Positions 1-7,205 of a stretch of 64,000 nucleotides of DNA are shown in pieces. Location of the stretch: assembly GCA_017467105.1 (NCBI GenBank), contig JAFTSU010000002.1, positions 194,481 to 258,480 of the forward strand, read 5' to 3'. Under the pieces are notes generated by a model. That model was given only the letters and a program-made list of their open reading frames with translations, ran no database searches and was not told the origin of the DNA. Source of the DNA: Clostridia bacterium. GTDB taxonomy: Bacteria > Bacillota > Clostridia > Oscillospirales > CAG-272. Within the stretch, counting starts at the first letter, position 1. Every line of letters begins with the position of its first letter. Both the position numbers and the translations under genes were made by a program.

Positions 1-271
1 GCATATAGTATGCTTTTGCTTTATTCTGCATATAATTGTTTGCATATTGACCGATTTTTTGCTTAAATTGTAAGTCGCTTGCTCAGGAAATATACAGATT
101 TTTCTTTTTGTTATACTGTCGAATTTTTGAAATAATGCGGAGTAAAACGAAGAAAATTATCAACAATTGTTGAATTTTAGTTGAACTTGAGTTTAAAAAA
201 GTATTATATACTTAATGATGTATATTATAATAATACGCGCATTATGCGCGAACGCTATAGAAGGAAAAGCT
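1..271 (+). other. AT-rich upstream region of the lipid operon
   Basis: This non-coding stretch is AT-rich. It holds a perfect palindrome (160-173) and a weak promoter-like pair, TTGAAC at 181-186 with TATTAT at 202-207 (15-base spacing, shorter than ideal). The gene to the left is outside the window. An upstream in-frame ATG at 215 exists, but it lacks a ribosome site, so I treat 215-271 as leader. Confidence 0.5.
160..173. promoter_or_regulatory. Perfect 14-bp palindrome, candidate operator
   Basis: The sequence TCAACAATTGTTGA is identical to its reverse complement and lies just before the weak promoter of fakA. Flanking aaaat (153-157) and atttt (174-178) extend the symmetry with a small offset. 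A dimeric repressor could bind here. The motif does not match the FapR or FabT sites I know, so the regulator is unknown. Confidence 0.35.
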
Positions 272-1915
272 ATGAGTTATACGTATCTTGACGGCGAAAT
301 GCTGAAGAAAATGCTTTTAGGAGGCAGAGAGCGAATCAGCGCCGATAAGCAGAGGATCAATGATTTGAATGTCTTCCCTGTACCCGACGGGGACACAGGA
401 ACGAATATGCTTATGACTCTCGAGAGCGGTCTCTCCGGATCGCATGCCGCCAGCGGCGGAGTCGGTGAGATTATGAGCGTTTTTGCATCCGGTACTCTCC
501 TTGGCGCGAGGGGCAATTCGGGCGTTATACTGTCCCAGATCTTCTCCGGAATCGCAGAGGGTCTGTCGGGCTATGACAAGGTGAACGCGCGCCAACTTGC
601 AGAGGCGTACGTTCACGGCATTAGGAAGTCATACAGCGCGGTATCCAATCCCACGGAGGGCACTATACTTACCGTATTTCGCGAGAGCGCTGAGGCGGCT
701 CTCGACGCTGTAGATGACAGCTTTGATATAGAGGATTATTATCGGATACACGTTGAGTCTGCCGCTAAGTCTCTCGAGCGAACGAGGGAGATATTGCCTG
801 TTTTGCAGGAGGCTGACGTTGTGGACTCTGGCGGCGCGGGATACCTGGCGATCGCAGGAGGTATGCTGGCGACTCTTACCGGTGAGGTAACGGAGTTTGA
901 TTATAAGCCTTTGAACAATACTCCGGCGGATACAATTGACGTTAACAGATTTACAAGAAGCTCGGAAATGACTCTCGGTTATTGCACGGAGTTTCTTCTC
1001 CGTCTGACAGAATCAAAGTGCGACCCGGACGCCTTTACGGTGGGAGAGCTTATTGATGAGCTTGTAGCTATTGGCGGCGAGAGCATCGTTGCATATAAGG
1101 AAAAGGATATAGTTAAGGTGCACGTTCACCTCTTTGAGCCCGGTAAGGCGCTGCTTATCGGTCAGAGATGGGGAGAATTTCTGACTGTCAAAATAGAGAA
1201 TATGGAGCTTGGTCACTCAAATACCGAGAGTGTTAAAAGTAAGCCGAGAAAGCCGTTCACCGTTCTTGCCGCCTGTATGGGCGAGGGCATATGCTCTCTT
1301 ATGAGGGATATGGGCGCTGACGGAATAATAAACGGCGGTCAGACGCAGAACCCATCCACAGAGGAGTTTTTAGAGGCGTTCCGCCTGCATCCTGCCGACG
1401 ATATAATAGTTCTTCCGAACAACAAAAACGTGATGCTTGCCGCCAAGCAGGCAGCAAGCCTGTATACCGAGGCGAGAGTCCATATAATACCTACCGCTTC
1501 AGTGATGGAGGGCTACAGCGCCCTGTCCGTAATAAATCCCGGAGTATCAGATATAGAGGCGATCGTATCCGGCGCGCAGAGAGCTGCGAGCGGTATCGTA
1601 GGCAGTGAGATCACCTGCGCCGTAAGAGACGTGACGGTTGACGGAAGAGCGATAAAACAAGGAGAATATATATCTATAACCAACGGAAAGATCACATCTG
1701 TCGCCCCCGACAGAGATACGGCGCTCCTTAGTATGTTATCCGGTATAGAGGATATGGACGAGAGAGAGATAATAACGCTGTTCGTCGGAATTGACGTGGA
1801 TGACGACGCGAGAGTCAGCGTAACGGAGAAAATAGAGGAGCTTTATCCGTATCACGAGCTTACCGTGTACAAGGGAAAGCAGGAGATATACGATTATCTG
1901 GTTTCCGTTGAGTAA
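272..1915 (+). CDS. fakA: Fatty acid kinase subunit FakA (DAK2/DhaL domain, YloV family)
   Basis: This is the ATP-binding subunit of fatty acid kinase, which phosphorylates a fatty acid held by a FakB (DegV-fold) protein to give acyl phosphate. The N-terminal DhaL-like domain shows the Mg-ATP motif VPDGDTGTN at residues 37-45 and LLGARGNSGVILSQI near 77-90. The rest matches the long two-domain FakA/YloV architecture at the usual length (547 aa). I chose the ATG at 272 because AAGGAAAA precedes it; the ATG at 215 has no such site. It is followed by plsX and a DegV-family gene, the expected functional partners. Family identification is strong; fatty acid as substrate is from family knowledge. 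Confidence 0.9.
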   Translation: MSYTYLDGEMLKKMLLGGRERISADKQRINDLNVFPVPDGDTGTNMLMTLESGLSGSHAASGGVGEIMSVFASGTLLGARGNSGVILSQIFSGIAEGLSGYDKVNARQLAEAYVHGIRKSYSAVSNPTEGTILTVFRESAEAALDAVDDSFDIEDYYRIHVESAAKSLERTREILPVLQEADVVDSGGAGYLAIAGGMLATLTGEVTEFDYKPLNNTPADTIDVNRFTRSSEMTLGYCTEFLLRLTESKCDPDAFTVGELIDELVAIGGESIVAYKEKDIVKVHVHLFEPGKALLIGQRWGEFLTVKIENMELGHSNTESVKSKPRKPFTVLAACMGEGICSLMRDMGADGIINGGQTQNPSTEEFLEAFRLHPADDIIVLPNNKNVMLAAKQAASLYTEARVHIIPTASVMEGYSALSVINPGVSDIEAIVSGAQRAASGIVGSEITCAVRDVTVDGRAIKQGEYISITNGKITSVAPDRDTALLSMLSGIEDMDEREIITLFVGIDVDDDARVSVTEKIEELYPYHELTVYKGKQEIYDYLVSVE

Positions 1916-1969
1916 AAACGGATGGGCAAAAGTTTTTCCCGAAAAACAATGGATTGATCCGTAAATCAG

Positions 1970-1990
1970 CCGATAATTACAGTCGGCTCT
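1970..1990. other. Short hairpin between fakA and plsX
   Basis: AGCCGA and TCGGCT form a 6-bp stem around a 9-base loop, with no T-run on either side. It may be a processing or stability element; it is not convincing as a terminator because plsX looks co-transcribed. Confidence 0.3.
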
Positions 1991-2064
1991 ATCATTAAAC
2001 ATACCGGACGCACAGAAGGGAGCCATCGGTGCAGCCTGCGGTTCGGTGCTTTTGGAGGAGAAGG

Positions 2065-3042
2065 ATGAAGAAATACAAGGTTGTCCTTGACTGCATGGGC
2101 AGTGATAAGGGCGTTGAAATGATGGTTAGGGGCGCGTCTCTTGCGCTTTCCGAGAGGGAGGAGCTTGAGCTTATGCTGGTCGGTGACGGCGAAGCAATAG
2201 TAGAAGCGGTAAAGCGCGAGGAAATAGATCCTTCGCGAGTTGAGATCGTAAGCACCTCTGAGGTTATAACCAATTACGACAGTCCCGCGGAGGCGCTTTT
2301 CACCAAGCGTAACTCGTCGCTCGTGGTTGCGCTGAGCGCTCTTGCGAAGAGAGAAGATCTCGTGGGTCTGGTCAACGCGGGAAGCACGGGAGCGCTGATA
2401 GCGGGTGCGATGATGCATCTTTCCCTCGAGACCAGAGTCAGACCTGCTCTTGCGGCGCTTTTGCCTGCGGAGCGCGGCGGATTCGTCTGCCTTGTTGATA
2501 CCGGCGCGACTATAGATTGCGGGCCGGAGACTCTTGCTCACTTTGCCAGACTGGGCTCTGATTTTATGCGAGATATGTACGGTATAGAAAATCCGAGAGT
2601 CGGACTTCTTTCAAACGGCAAAGAGTCCACCAAGGGCAATAAAGCGGTTAAGGCAGCTCACGCTATTCTGGCAGAGGATGACAGAATAAGTTTTGTGGGA
2701 AATATAGAGGGTACCAATGCGCTGAGCGGAGATTGCGACGTGCTTGCGTGCGACGGCTTTGCGGGTAATCAGGTGCTTAAGGTTACAGAGGGCACGGCAA
2801 GGCGTATAATTACGGATATCGTAAAGATAGCTAAGAGCGAGGGAAGAGAGGAGTATATGGCTCTTGCGGGACAGCTTATGAAGAGATACGACTTCAATTC
2901 TCTTGGCGGAGGAATAATACTTGGTGTCAGAAAACCGGTCATAAAGGCTCACGGCGCATCAAACGAGCAGTCCATAAAGAACGTTATACATATGATACTT
3001 AATCTTGCTGCAAACAAGCAAGCGTTTGAGGGAAGAGAATAA
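2065..3042 (+). CDS. plsX: Phosphate acyltransferase PlsX
   Basis: PlsX interconverts acyl-ACP and acyl phosphate, supplying acyl phosphate to PlsY for glycerolipid synthesis, and it can load FakA/B-made acyl phosphate onto ACP. The protein (325 aa, normal length) opens with a strand followed by DCMGSDKG (family: DAMGGD), and shows NAGSTGAL, GLLSNGKESTKGN and CDGFAGNQVLK, all conserved PlsX blocks. The start at 2065 follows GGAGGAGAAGG closely; the longer frame from 2029 would begin upstream of that site. Its place between fakA and a FakB-like gene supports a route from exogenous or recycled fatty acid to phospholipid. Confidence 0.95.
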   Translation: MKKYKVVLDCMGSDKGVEMMVRGASLALSEREELELMLVGDGEAIVEAVKREEIDPSRVEIVSTSEVITNYDSPAEALFTKRNSSLVVALSALAKREDLVGLVNAGSTGALIAGAMMHLSLETRVRPALAALLPAERGGFVCLVDTGATIDCGPETLAHFARLGSDFMRDMYGIENPRVGLLSNGKESTKGNKAVKAAHAILAEDDRISFVGNIEGTNALSGDCDVLACDGFAGNQVLKVTEGTARRIITDIVKIAKSEGREEYMALAGQLMKRYDFNSLGGGIILGVRKPVIKAHGASNEQSIKNVIHMILNLAANKQAFEGRE

Positions 3043-3050
3043 TTAAAGTA

Positions 3051-3067
3051 AACACTTATTTACAAAA
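3051..3067 (+). repeat. Copy 1 of a 17-base motif AACAMYTATTTACAAAA
   Basis: AACACTTATTTACAAAA sits directly before the ribosome site of the DegV-family gene. Near-identical copies are at 5120-5136 and 24892-24908. Function unknown. Confidence 0.45.
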
Positions 3068-3080
3068 GAGGAATATTAAG

Positions 3081-3977
3081 ATGAAAAGAATAGTAATGTG
3101 CACGTCAACCGGATGTATAGAATACGCTCCCGAAAGATACAAGAAAATGGGTATAGATATTATCAGAGTCCACGTTCTCTTTGAGGGCAAGGAATACCTT
3201 GAGGGATACGATCTTGATCCCGTTGATTTCTACGCAAGGCTTGAGAAAATAGAAAATCCCAAGGATAATCTGCCGAAGACCGCAATGCCCACTCCCGCGG
3301 AGATAAAGGAGCATTTCGACAAGGCTATCGAGAATGGATATGAGGAGGCTATCGTGTTCGCCATATCCTCGGGACTTGGCGGTACGTATAACGAAATATG
3401 TCTTGTTGCCAAGGAGTATAGCGACAGACTAAATATTCACGTAATAGATACCAAGATCACAAGCTTCGGAGAGGGAATGCTTGCCATCAGAGCGAAAATG
3501 ATGGTTGACGAGGGTATGCCCACCGAGGATATTCTTAAGGAGATTGGGTGGATGATGGATCGCCAGATCTTTATGGGCGTTGACGCGAAGCTTGATTACC
3601 TAATATATAATGGCAGACTTAAGGGAGGTAAGGCATTCCTTGGTCAGATGCTTGGCATATGCCCGGTGGTTCACTTTAATAAGGACGGAGATTGCGTTGC
3701 TCTTGAGAGCGTCAGAACGCCTAAGAAGGCGCTAGCTCGAACCTGCGAGATACTGAAGGAGAGGATAGGCGACAGAAGCCCCGAGGACTATCTGCTCTGG
3801 CACGTTTACACAGGCCCATCCTACATAGCTATCCTGAAGGAAATAGAGAAAAAGTACGGCATTGAGGCAAATCACGAGGACGTGATCATGTCACCCGTCA
3901 GCGGCGCTCATAACGGACCCTGGCTTGCAGGCTTCGGCTATCTTCCTATCCGCCGTCCCGACGAGCCTCTTGAATAA
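3081..3977 (+). CDS. DegV-family fatty-acid-binding protein (FakB-type)
   Basis: DegV proteins bind one fatty acid in a buried pocket; those working with FakA present the carboxylate for phosphorylation. The protein (298 aa) has the family blocks in order: a TSTGC-like opening strand (family usually D-S), KTAMPTPAEI near residues 72-81, ISSGLGGTYN near 97-106, VIDTK, LIYNGRLKGG, and a C-terminal SGAHNGPWLAGFG with the His-x-Gly-Pro signature. GAGG-like spacing before the ATG (aagaggaatattaag) supports the start. Location right behind fakA and plsX makes a FakB role likely. The opening Asp-Ser of typical FakB is Thr-Ser-Thr here, so ligand contacts may differ. Confidence 0.82.
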   Translation: MKRIVMCTSTGCIEYAPERYKKMGIDIIRVHVLFEGKEYLEGYDLDPVDFYARLEKIENPKDNLPKTAMPTPAEIKEHFDKAIENGYEEAIVFAISSGLGGTYNEICLVAKEYSDRLNIHVIDTKITSFGEGMLAIRAKMMVDEGMPTEDILKEIGWMMDRQIFMGVDAKLDYLIYNGRLKGGKAFLGQMLGICPVVHFNKDGDCVALESVRTPKKALARTCEILKERIGDRSPEDYLLWHVYTGPSYIAILKEIEKKYGIEANHEDVIMSPVSGAHNGPWLAGFGYLPIRRPDEPLE

Positions 3978-3988
3978 AGGATAGTAAT

Positions 3989-5110
3989 ATGATAACAGTA
4001 AAAGAAGTAAAAAGTAAAGGTGATATAAGGGAATTTATAGAATTTCCCTTAAGACTCTACAGAGAGTGTCCTCACTTCGTTCCACCCCTTTATTCTGATG
4101 AAAAACGGCTGATAGAGGCCGGCGGCAAGCCGGACATCTCCGAGTCGGTATTTCTTCTGGCAGAGGAGGACGGCAGGACCGTCGGAAGAATTCAGGGCAT
4201 ACTCCATAAGCAATATAACGAGCTGCACGGCACTCGCCGCATCCGCTTCACAAGATTTGATTCAATAGATGACGAACGCGTATCCGAGGCGCTTTTCTCC
4301 GCTCTTGAGAGCTGGGGCAGGGAAAGAGGAATGACCGAGATGTGCGGACCTTTAGGCTACAGCGATCTTGACAGGGAGGGTATGCTGATCGAGGGCTTTG
4401 AGGAAAATTCCACCTTCGAGGAGCAGTATAACTATTCATATTACCCCAAGCTTTGCGAGGCTGCGGGACTTAGAAAAGAGGTTGATTGGCTGGAATTCGA
4501 GCTTCGCGCTCCGGAGAAGCCAAACGAGATGCTGAGGCGAGTTTCCGAAAGAGTGCTCGATATGCATAAGCTTCACGTTGCTCAGACGTCGGGCTTGACT
4601 AAGCGGCAGTACATAAATAAGTATAAGGATAGCTTCTTCGACTGTCTTGACGAGTGCTACAGCAAGCTGTACGGAACGGTGCCTATCTCGCCCGAGATGA
4701 GAGAGGAGCTGGTGGATCAGTTTATGCTTATCGTCAATAAGGAGTTTCTGTTCCTTATAACCGATGAGACGGATAAGGTGGTAGCCTTCGGACTTTGCTT
4801 CCCATCTATCGGTGATGCGGTGAAGCGCAGCGGAGGACGTCTGACTCCGATGGCTCTGATCAAGGTGCTATTGGCGGTGAGAACGCCAAAGACAATAGAT
4901 CTGGGACTTGTTGCAGTCCGTCCGGAGTACCAGAATTCAGGCATTAATGCTGTAATAATCCAGGGTCTTGTAGATATGCTTTCCTCCGGAAAGGCGAAAA
5001 GATGTGAGACCAATCTTAACCTGGAGACAAATACCGCCGTCATCTCTCAGTGGAAGCATTTTACCAAGCGTCAGCATAAACGCCGTCGCTCGTATATCAA
5101 GGAAATATAG
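3989..5110 (+). CDS. GNAT-fold acyltransferase-like protein (YghO-like), substrate unknown
   Basis: I recognise this as a large GNAT-superfamily protein of the group resembling E. coli YghO. The N-terminal part has the group's opening, CPHFVPPLYSDEKRLI at about residues 27-42, and a G-R-I-Q strand. The C-terminal half has a GNAT-type cofactor loop near V-x-P-E-Y-Q-N-S-G-I-N (about residues 309-320). It starts 11 bases after the DegV-family gene with AAAGGATAG before the ATG, and is followed by an acyl carrier protein, so an acyl-ACP or acyl-phosphate-dependent N-acylation of a lipid precursor is an attractive inference. No catalytic residue can be assigned from sequence alone. Simple N-acetylation is the main alternative. 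Confidence 0.65.
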   Translation: MITVKEVKSKGDIREFIEFPLRLYRECPHFVPPLYSDEKRLIEAGGKPDISESVFLLAEEDGRTVGRIQGILHKQYNELHGTRRIRFTRFDSIDDERVSEALFSALESWGRERGMTEMCGPLGYSDLDREGMLIEGFEENSTFEEQYNYSYYPKLCEAAGLRKEVDWLEFELRAPEKPNEMLRRVSERVLDMHKLHVAQTSGLTKRQYINKYKDSFFDCLDECYSKLYGTVPISPEMREELVDQFMLIVNKEFLFLITDETDKVVAFGLCFPSIGDAVKRSGGRLTPMALIKVLLAVRTPKTIDLGLVAVRPEYQNSGINAVIIQGLVDMLSSGKAKRCETNLNLETNTAVISQWKHFTKRQHKRRRSYIKEI

Positions 5111-5119
5111 AAATAAGCA

Positions 5120-5136
5120 AACAACTATTTACAAAA
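5120..5136 (+). repeat. Copy 2 of the 17-base motif AACAMYTATTTACAAAA
   Basis: AACAACTATTTACAAAA lies between the GNAT gene and acp, at the same relative place (just ahead of the next ribosome site) as copy 1 ahead of the DegV-family gene. Confidence 0.45.
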
Positions 5137-5165
5137 ACAAGGGTTTTACCCAAAGGAGCTTTATT

Positions 5166-5390
5166 ATGTTAGATAAACTTAAAGAAATACTTGCAAAGGT
5201 AGTGCCCGACGTTGAAATGTCAGCCGTCACCCTTGACACAAGACTTGTGGAGGATCTTGGCTTTGACTCTCTGGCTATTATGATGATGAGCATGGAGATC
5301 GAGGACGCGTTCGGATTTAAGTTTGTGGAATTCGTGAGATTTCAGACCGTCGGTGACGTTTGCGCCTATCTTGAGTCTAAGGGACTGTAA
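5166..5390 (+). CDS. acpP: Acyl carrier protein
   Basis: A 74-residue acidic helical carrier. The phosphopantetheine site is LGFDSL with the modified serine at residue 35, followed by a helix rich in Met and Glu (MMMSMEIEDAFGF). The true start is the ATG at 5166 behind AAAGGAG; the reading frame is open much further upstream, but that part overlaps the GNAT gene. The central helix differs a little from the classic fatty-acid-synthase ACP (D-S-L-A-I instead of D-S-L-D-x-V), so it may be a dedicated second ACP for this lipid cluster. Last gene of the run, before a hairpin at 5518-5543. Confidence 0.9.
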   Translation: MLDKLKEILAKVVPDVEMSAVTLDTRLVEDLGFDSLAIMMMSMEIEDAFGFKFVEFVRFQTVGDVCAYLESKGL

Positions 5391-5517
5391 GCCTGAAAAG
5401 CAAACAGGTATATTAATTTGAAGAGAACGCGGCTGTGGCATGCCTGCGGATATTTTCTGAAGAGGGGTGATGATCGGGAAAACGCGCCATCTCCCGCCCC
5501 TGATGCTTCAAATATTT

Positions 5518-5543
5518 CAGCCGGGGGATACGTCACCCGGCTG
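5518..5543 (+). terminator. Strong hairpin, probable end of lipid operon
   Basis: CAGCCGGG and CCCGGCTG form an 8-bp perfect stem with a 10-base loop. Only a short T-run follows (atccttt), so termination may be partial. Confidence 0.5.
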
Positions 5544-5582
5544 ATCCTTTACCATTGTCACTTTATTTCCAAAATAAAACGG

Positions 5583-5611
5583 TTGAAAAGAAGCCGAGGG
5601 TGTGGTAAAAT
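5583..5611 (+). promoter_or_regulatory. Sigma-A promoter of the nrdG-type gene
   Basis: TTGAAA at 5583-5588 and TAAAAT at 5606-5611 with a 17-base spacer, about 90 bases ahead of the start codon. Confidence 0.7.
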
Positions 5612-5701
5612 ATATAGGGCTGTTCATAGAATCTTTGCTCGCAGCATAAAACTTGGACTTAAGCCTCTGCCGAAATTACTAAGCATCGGAGAATAAGAGA
5701 T

Positions 5702-6388
5702 ATGAAAATAAAGGGCTTACAAAAGCTGACGCTTCTTGATTTCCCTGGAGAGATCGCATGCACGGTTTTTCTTGGCGGGTGTAATTTTCGCTGCCCGTTC
5801 TGTCATAACGCGTCTATAGTTCTGCCAGAGAGAGAGGCAGAGAACATATCCGTCGAGAGCTTCCTTGAATTTCTCGACAGCAGAAGGGGGAAGCTCTCGG
5901 GAGTGTGCGTCAGCGGTGGAGAGCCAACCTTAAGCGCTGATCTTCCAAATTTTCTCCGAGAGATCAAGTCACGCGGTCTTCGCGTCAAGCTGGATACCAA
6001 CGGCTACTTACCGGGTGTTCTAGAAAGTCTTATTGACGAAGGGCTTGTTGATTACGTTGCTATGGATATAAAAAACTCAATGGAACGCTACGGCGAGACT
6101 GTGGGGATCGATCGCTTCAACGTATCGCCTATAGATCGGAGTGCTCGACTTCTTATGACCGGCAGAGTAGACTTTGAGTTTCGTACCACGGTGACCGTAG
6201 AGCTTCACGATGCCGATAGCATCCGCGCCATAGGAGAGTGGCTTCGGGGTGACGAGAGCTTCTATCTTCAGACCTTTTTAGACTCGGGCGATCTTCTGTC
6301 TTGTGGCTTATCCCCTTATTCCAAGGAGGAGATGGAGTCTCTCACCGCCATTCTTCGCGAATATATTCCTCGGGCGGAGCTGAGATGA
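5702..6388 (+). CDS. nrdG: Anaerobic ribonucleoside-triphosphate reductase activating protein (radical SAM, NrdG-type)
   Basis: This radical SAM enzyme installs the glycyl radical on NrdD. The cluster motif C27-x3-C31-x2-C34 (GGCNFRCPFCHN) binds the 4Fe-4S cluster, and VSGGEPTL near residues 80-87 is the SAM-binding GGE block. The 228-residue length and the opening (LQKLTLLDFPGEIACTVFL) match the clostridial long form of the activase rather than short E. coli NrdG. The ATG at 5702 follows a GGAG site and its own promoter. nrdD lies 817 bases downstream on the same strand, separately promoted. A pyruvate-formate-lyase-type activase is the alternative. Confidence 0.88.
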   Translation: MKIKGLQKLTLLDFPGEIACTVFLGGCNFRCPFCHNASIVLPEREAENISVESFLEFLDSRRGKLSGVCVSGGEPTLSADLPNFLREIKSRGLRVKLDTNGYLPGVLESLIDEGLVDYVAMDIKNSMERYGETVGIDRFNVSPIDRSARLLMTGRVDFEFRTTVTVELHDADSIRAIGEWLRGDESFYLQTFLDSGDLLSCGLSPYSKEEMESLTAILREYIPRAELR

Positions 6389-6465
6389 TCGACGCTTGCC
6401 GTATAACCCAACCGATACAGTATATCTAAACAATCTGTTATTACTGTATAATTAATAATGATCTA

Positions 6466-6555
6466 TATAATCTACATACTTTATATAATTTACATACTTT
6501 AAATAATCTGTGCATTTTATATAACCTATGCAATTTATAAAATCTGCATCTGCCT
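6466..6555. repeat. Five imperfect tandem copies of an 18-bp unit
   Basis: Units begin at 6466, 6484, 6502, 6520 and 6538. The first two are TATAATCTACATACTTTA and TATAATTTACATACTTTA (one difference); later copies decay progressively (AATAATCTGTGCATTTTA, TATAACCTATGCAATTTA, then TAAAATCTGCATCTGCCT). There are no spacers, so this is a direct minisatellite and not a CRISPR. Several units contain TATAAT, which could act as promoter -10 elements. Confidence 0.8.
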
Positions 6556-6599
6556 ATTTAGTCTGTAAAATCAGTCTGGCATTGATAACAAAATCAAAA

Positions 6600-6759
6600 A
6601 TACTGGGAATACGTTGTTTTGCCTGATCGCAACCGGATGCTCTACTAAGAAATGTGCCGGAGACAGATCTGAGCGTATGGCAAGTCAGTCAGCGAGCCAA
6701 TAGTACGGGACAATGTAAAGCGCTTGCCAAAGCTTGAGCTTAAAGGCAGGCGCTTTTTT
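6600..6759 (+). ncRNA. Candidate small structured RNA with own terminator
   Basis: Between the repeats and the nrdD promoter lies a GC-richer block with no reading frame. It has local stems (CCGG at about 6633 with CCGG at about 6656; TATGGC at about 6676 with GCCAATA at about 6696) and ends in a strong intrinsic terminator. It matches none of the riboswitch, 6S, SRP, tmRNA or RNase P consensus sequences I can recall. The 5' end is unknown; promoter-like TATAAT sequences occur in the repeats upstream. Confidence 0.4.
6720..6759 (+). terminator. Intrinsic terminator of the candidate RNA
   Basis: GCGCTTGCC (6720-6728) pairs with GGCAGGCGC (6745-6753) including one G-U pair, followed by TTTTTT (6754-6759). 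Confidence 0.85.
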
Positions 6760-6899
6760 GTATAATAAAATTTTTGATAAATTTATTCTTTTTAAAAACC
6801 AAGGCTTGAATAAGTGAAAAAGATGTGTGTAAGTTATTTTCAGGCAGAAATTTTCAGATATGAAAACGCTACATAAATTTGCACAAAACTTTTGTCATA

Positions 6900-6947
6900 A
6901 TACTAGATATAGTGACGAAATTTGTAATTAGACACAAGATTTTGAGA
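6900..6947 (+). promoter_or_regulatory. Tandem NrdR-type boxes
   Basis: ATACTAGATATAGTGA (6900-6915) and ACACAAGATTTTGAGA (6932-6947) both resemble the NrdR box ACACWATATWTWGTGT. They start 32 bases apart, the three-helical-turn spacing typical of NrdR site pairs, and lie immediately ahead of the nrdD promoter. NrdR represses ribonucleotide reductase genes when dATP is high. nrdR itself is not in the window. Confidence 0.7.
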
Positions 6948-6955
6948 TTTCCCCA

Positions 6956-6985
6956 TTGACAAAGCACACGATAATGTGTTATCAT
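6956..6985 (+). promoter_or_regulatory. Promoter of nrdD
   Basis: TTGACA at 6956-6961 and TATCAT at 6980-6985, 18-base spacer. The predicted transcript would carry a leader of about 215 bases. Confidence 0.75.
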
Positions 6986-7014
6986 ATATGCGCACGATTT
7001 CGGTGCCGCAGAAT

Positions 7015-7046
7015 AAAAAAGGAACCGCCCTTAGGGGTGGTTTTCC
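7015..7046 (-). terminator. Opposite-strand intrinsic terminator inside the nrdD leader
   Basis: Read on the minus strand, GGAAAACCACCC, CTAA and GGGCGGTTCC fold into a strong stem followed by TTTTTT (plus-strand A-run 7015-7020). On the plus strand the same hairpin lacks a good T-run. It would end an antisense transcript, possibly from the promoter-like pair at 7121-7092. Confidence 0.5.
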
Positions 7047-7091
7047 GTGTCTTATAGGAAAAATTGCATATTTTCTTGCATATTTCCCCGT

Positions 7092-7121
7092 ATTATGCAA
7101 GCTTTGATATTTTTCTGACAA
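7092..7121 (-). promoter_or_regulatory. Minus-strand promoter-like pair in the nrdD leader
   Basis: On the minus strand TTGTCA (7121-7116) and CATAAT (7097-7092) are 18 bases apart. A transcript starting near 7085 and ending at 7015 would be an antisense RNA of about 70 bases. Weak evidence on its own. Confidence 0.3.
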
Positions 7122-7205
7122 AGTTAATAAAATTTTGTGGCACCCGGAGATATTTTTAGCTGCTTTTTGCGGCTTATCATAATGACAAGAGAAAGGAAAA
7201 CGACT

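Larger units (their letters stand above)
5391..5701 (+). other. Intergenic region between acp and the nrdG-type gene
   Basis: About 310 bases without a convincing gene. A 92-codon frame at 5418-5696 is open but has no ribosome site, no family resemblance, and contains the hairpin and promoter described separately. The region ends the lipid operon and starts a new transcript. Confidence 0.6.
6389..7205 (+). other. 817-base non-coding regulatory region upstream of nrdD
   Basis: No convincing protein gene. From left to right it holds five imperfect 18-bp tandem repeats (6466-6555), a possible structured RNA ending in a strong terminator (to 6759), an AT-rich stretch, two NrdR-type boxes (6900-6947), a promoter (6956-6985), a hairpin that is a terminator on the opposite strand (7015-7046), an opposite-strand promoter-like pair (7092-7121), and the nrdD leader. 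A 158-codon minus frame (7379-6903) crosses into nrdD and its promoter and is not credible. Confidence 0.7.

Noticed and set aside
5418..5696. 92-codon open frame between acp and nrdG
   Set aside because: No ribosome site, no family resemblance, and it contains the hairpin and promoter of neighbouring units.
6466..6555. CRISPR array
   Set aside because: The 18-bp units are directly adjacent with no spacers, are AT-rich and degenerate, and no cas genes are near.
6600..6759. Adenosylcobalamin riboswitch upstream of the reductase
   Set aside because: The B12-box GCCACTG and associated conserved blocks are absent, and the element ends in a terminator far from nrdD.
7021..7046. T-box or T-box-like antiterminator in the nrdD leader
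   Set aside because: GGAACCGCCC recalls the T-box motif, but the conserved AGGGTGGNACCGCG is not present and no specifier stem is seen.
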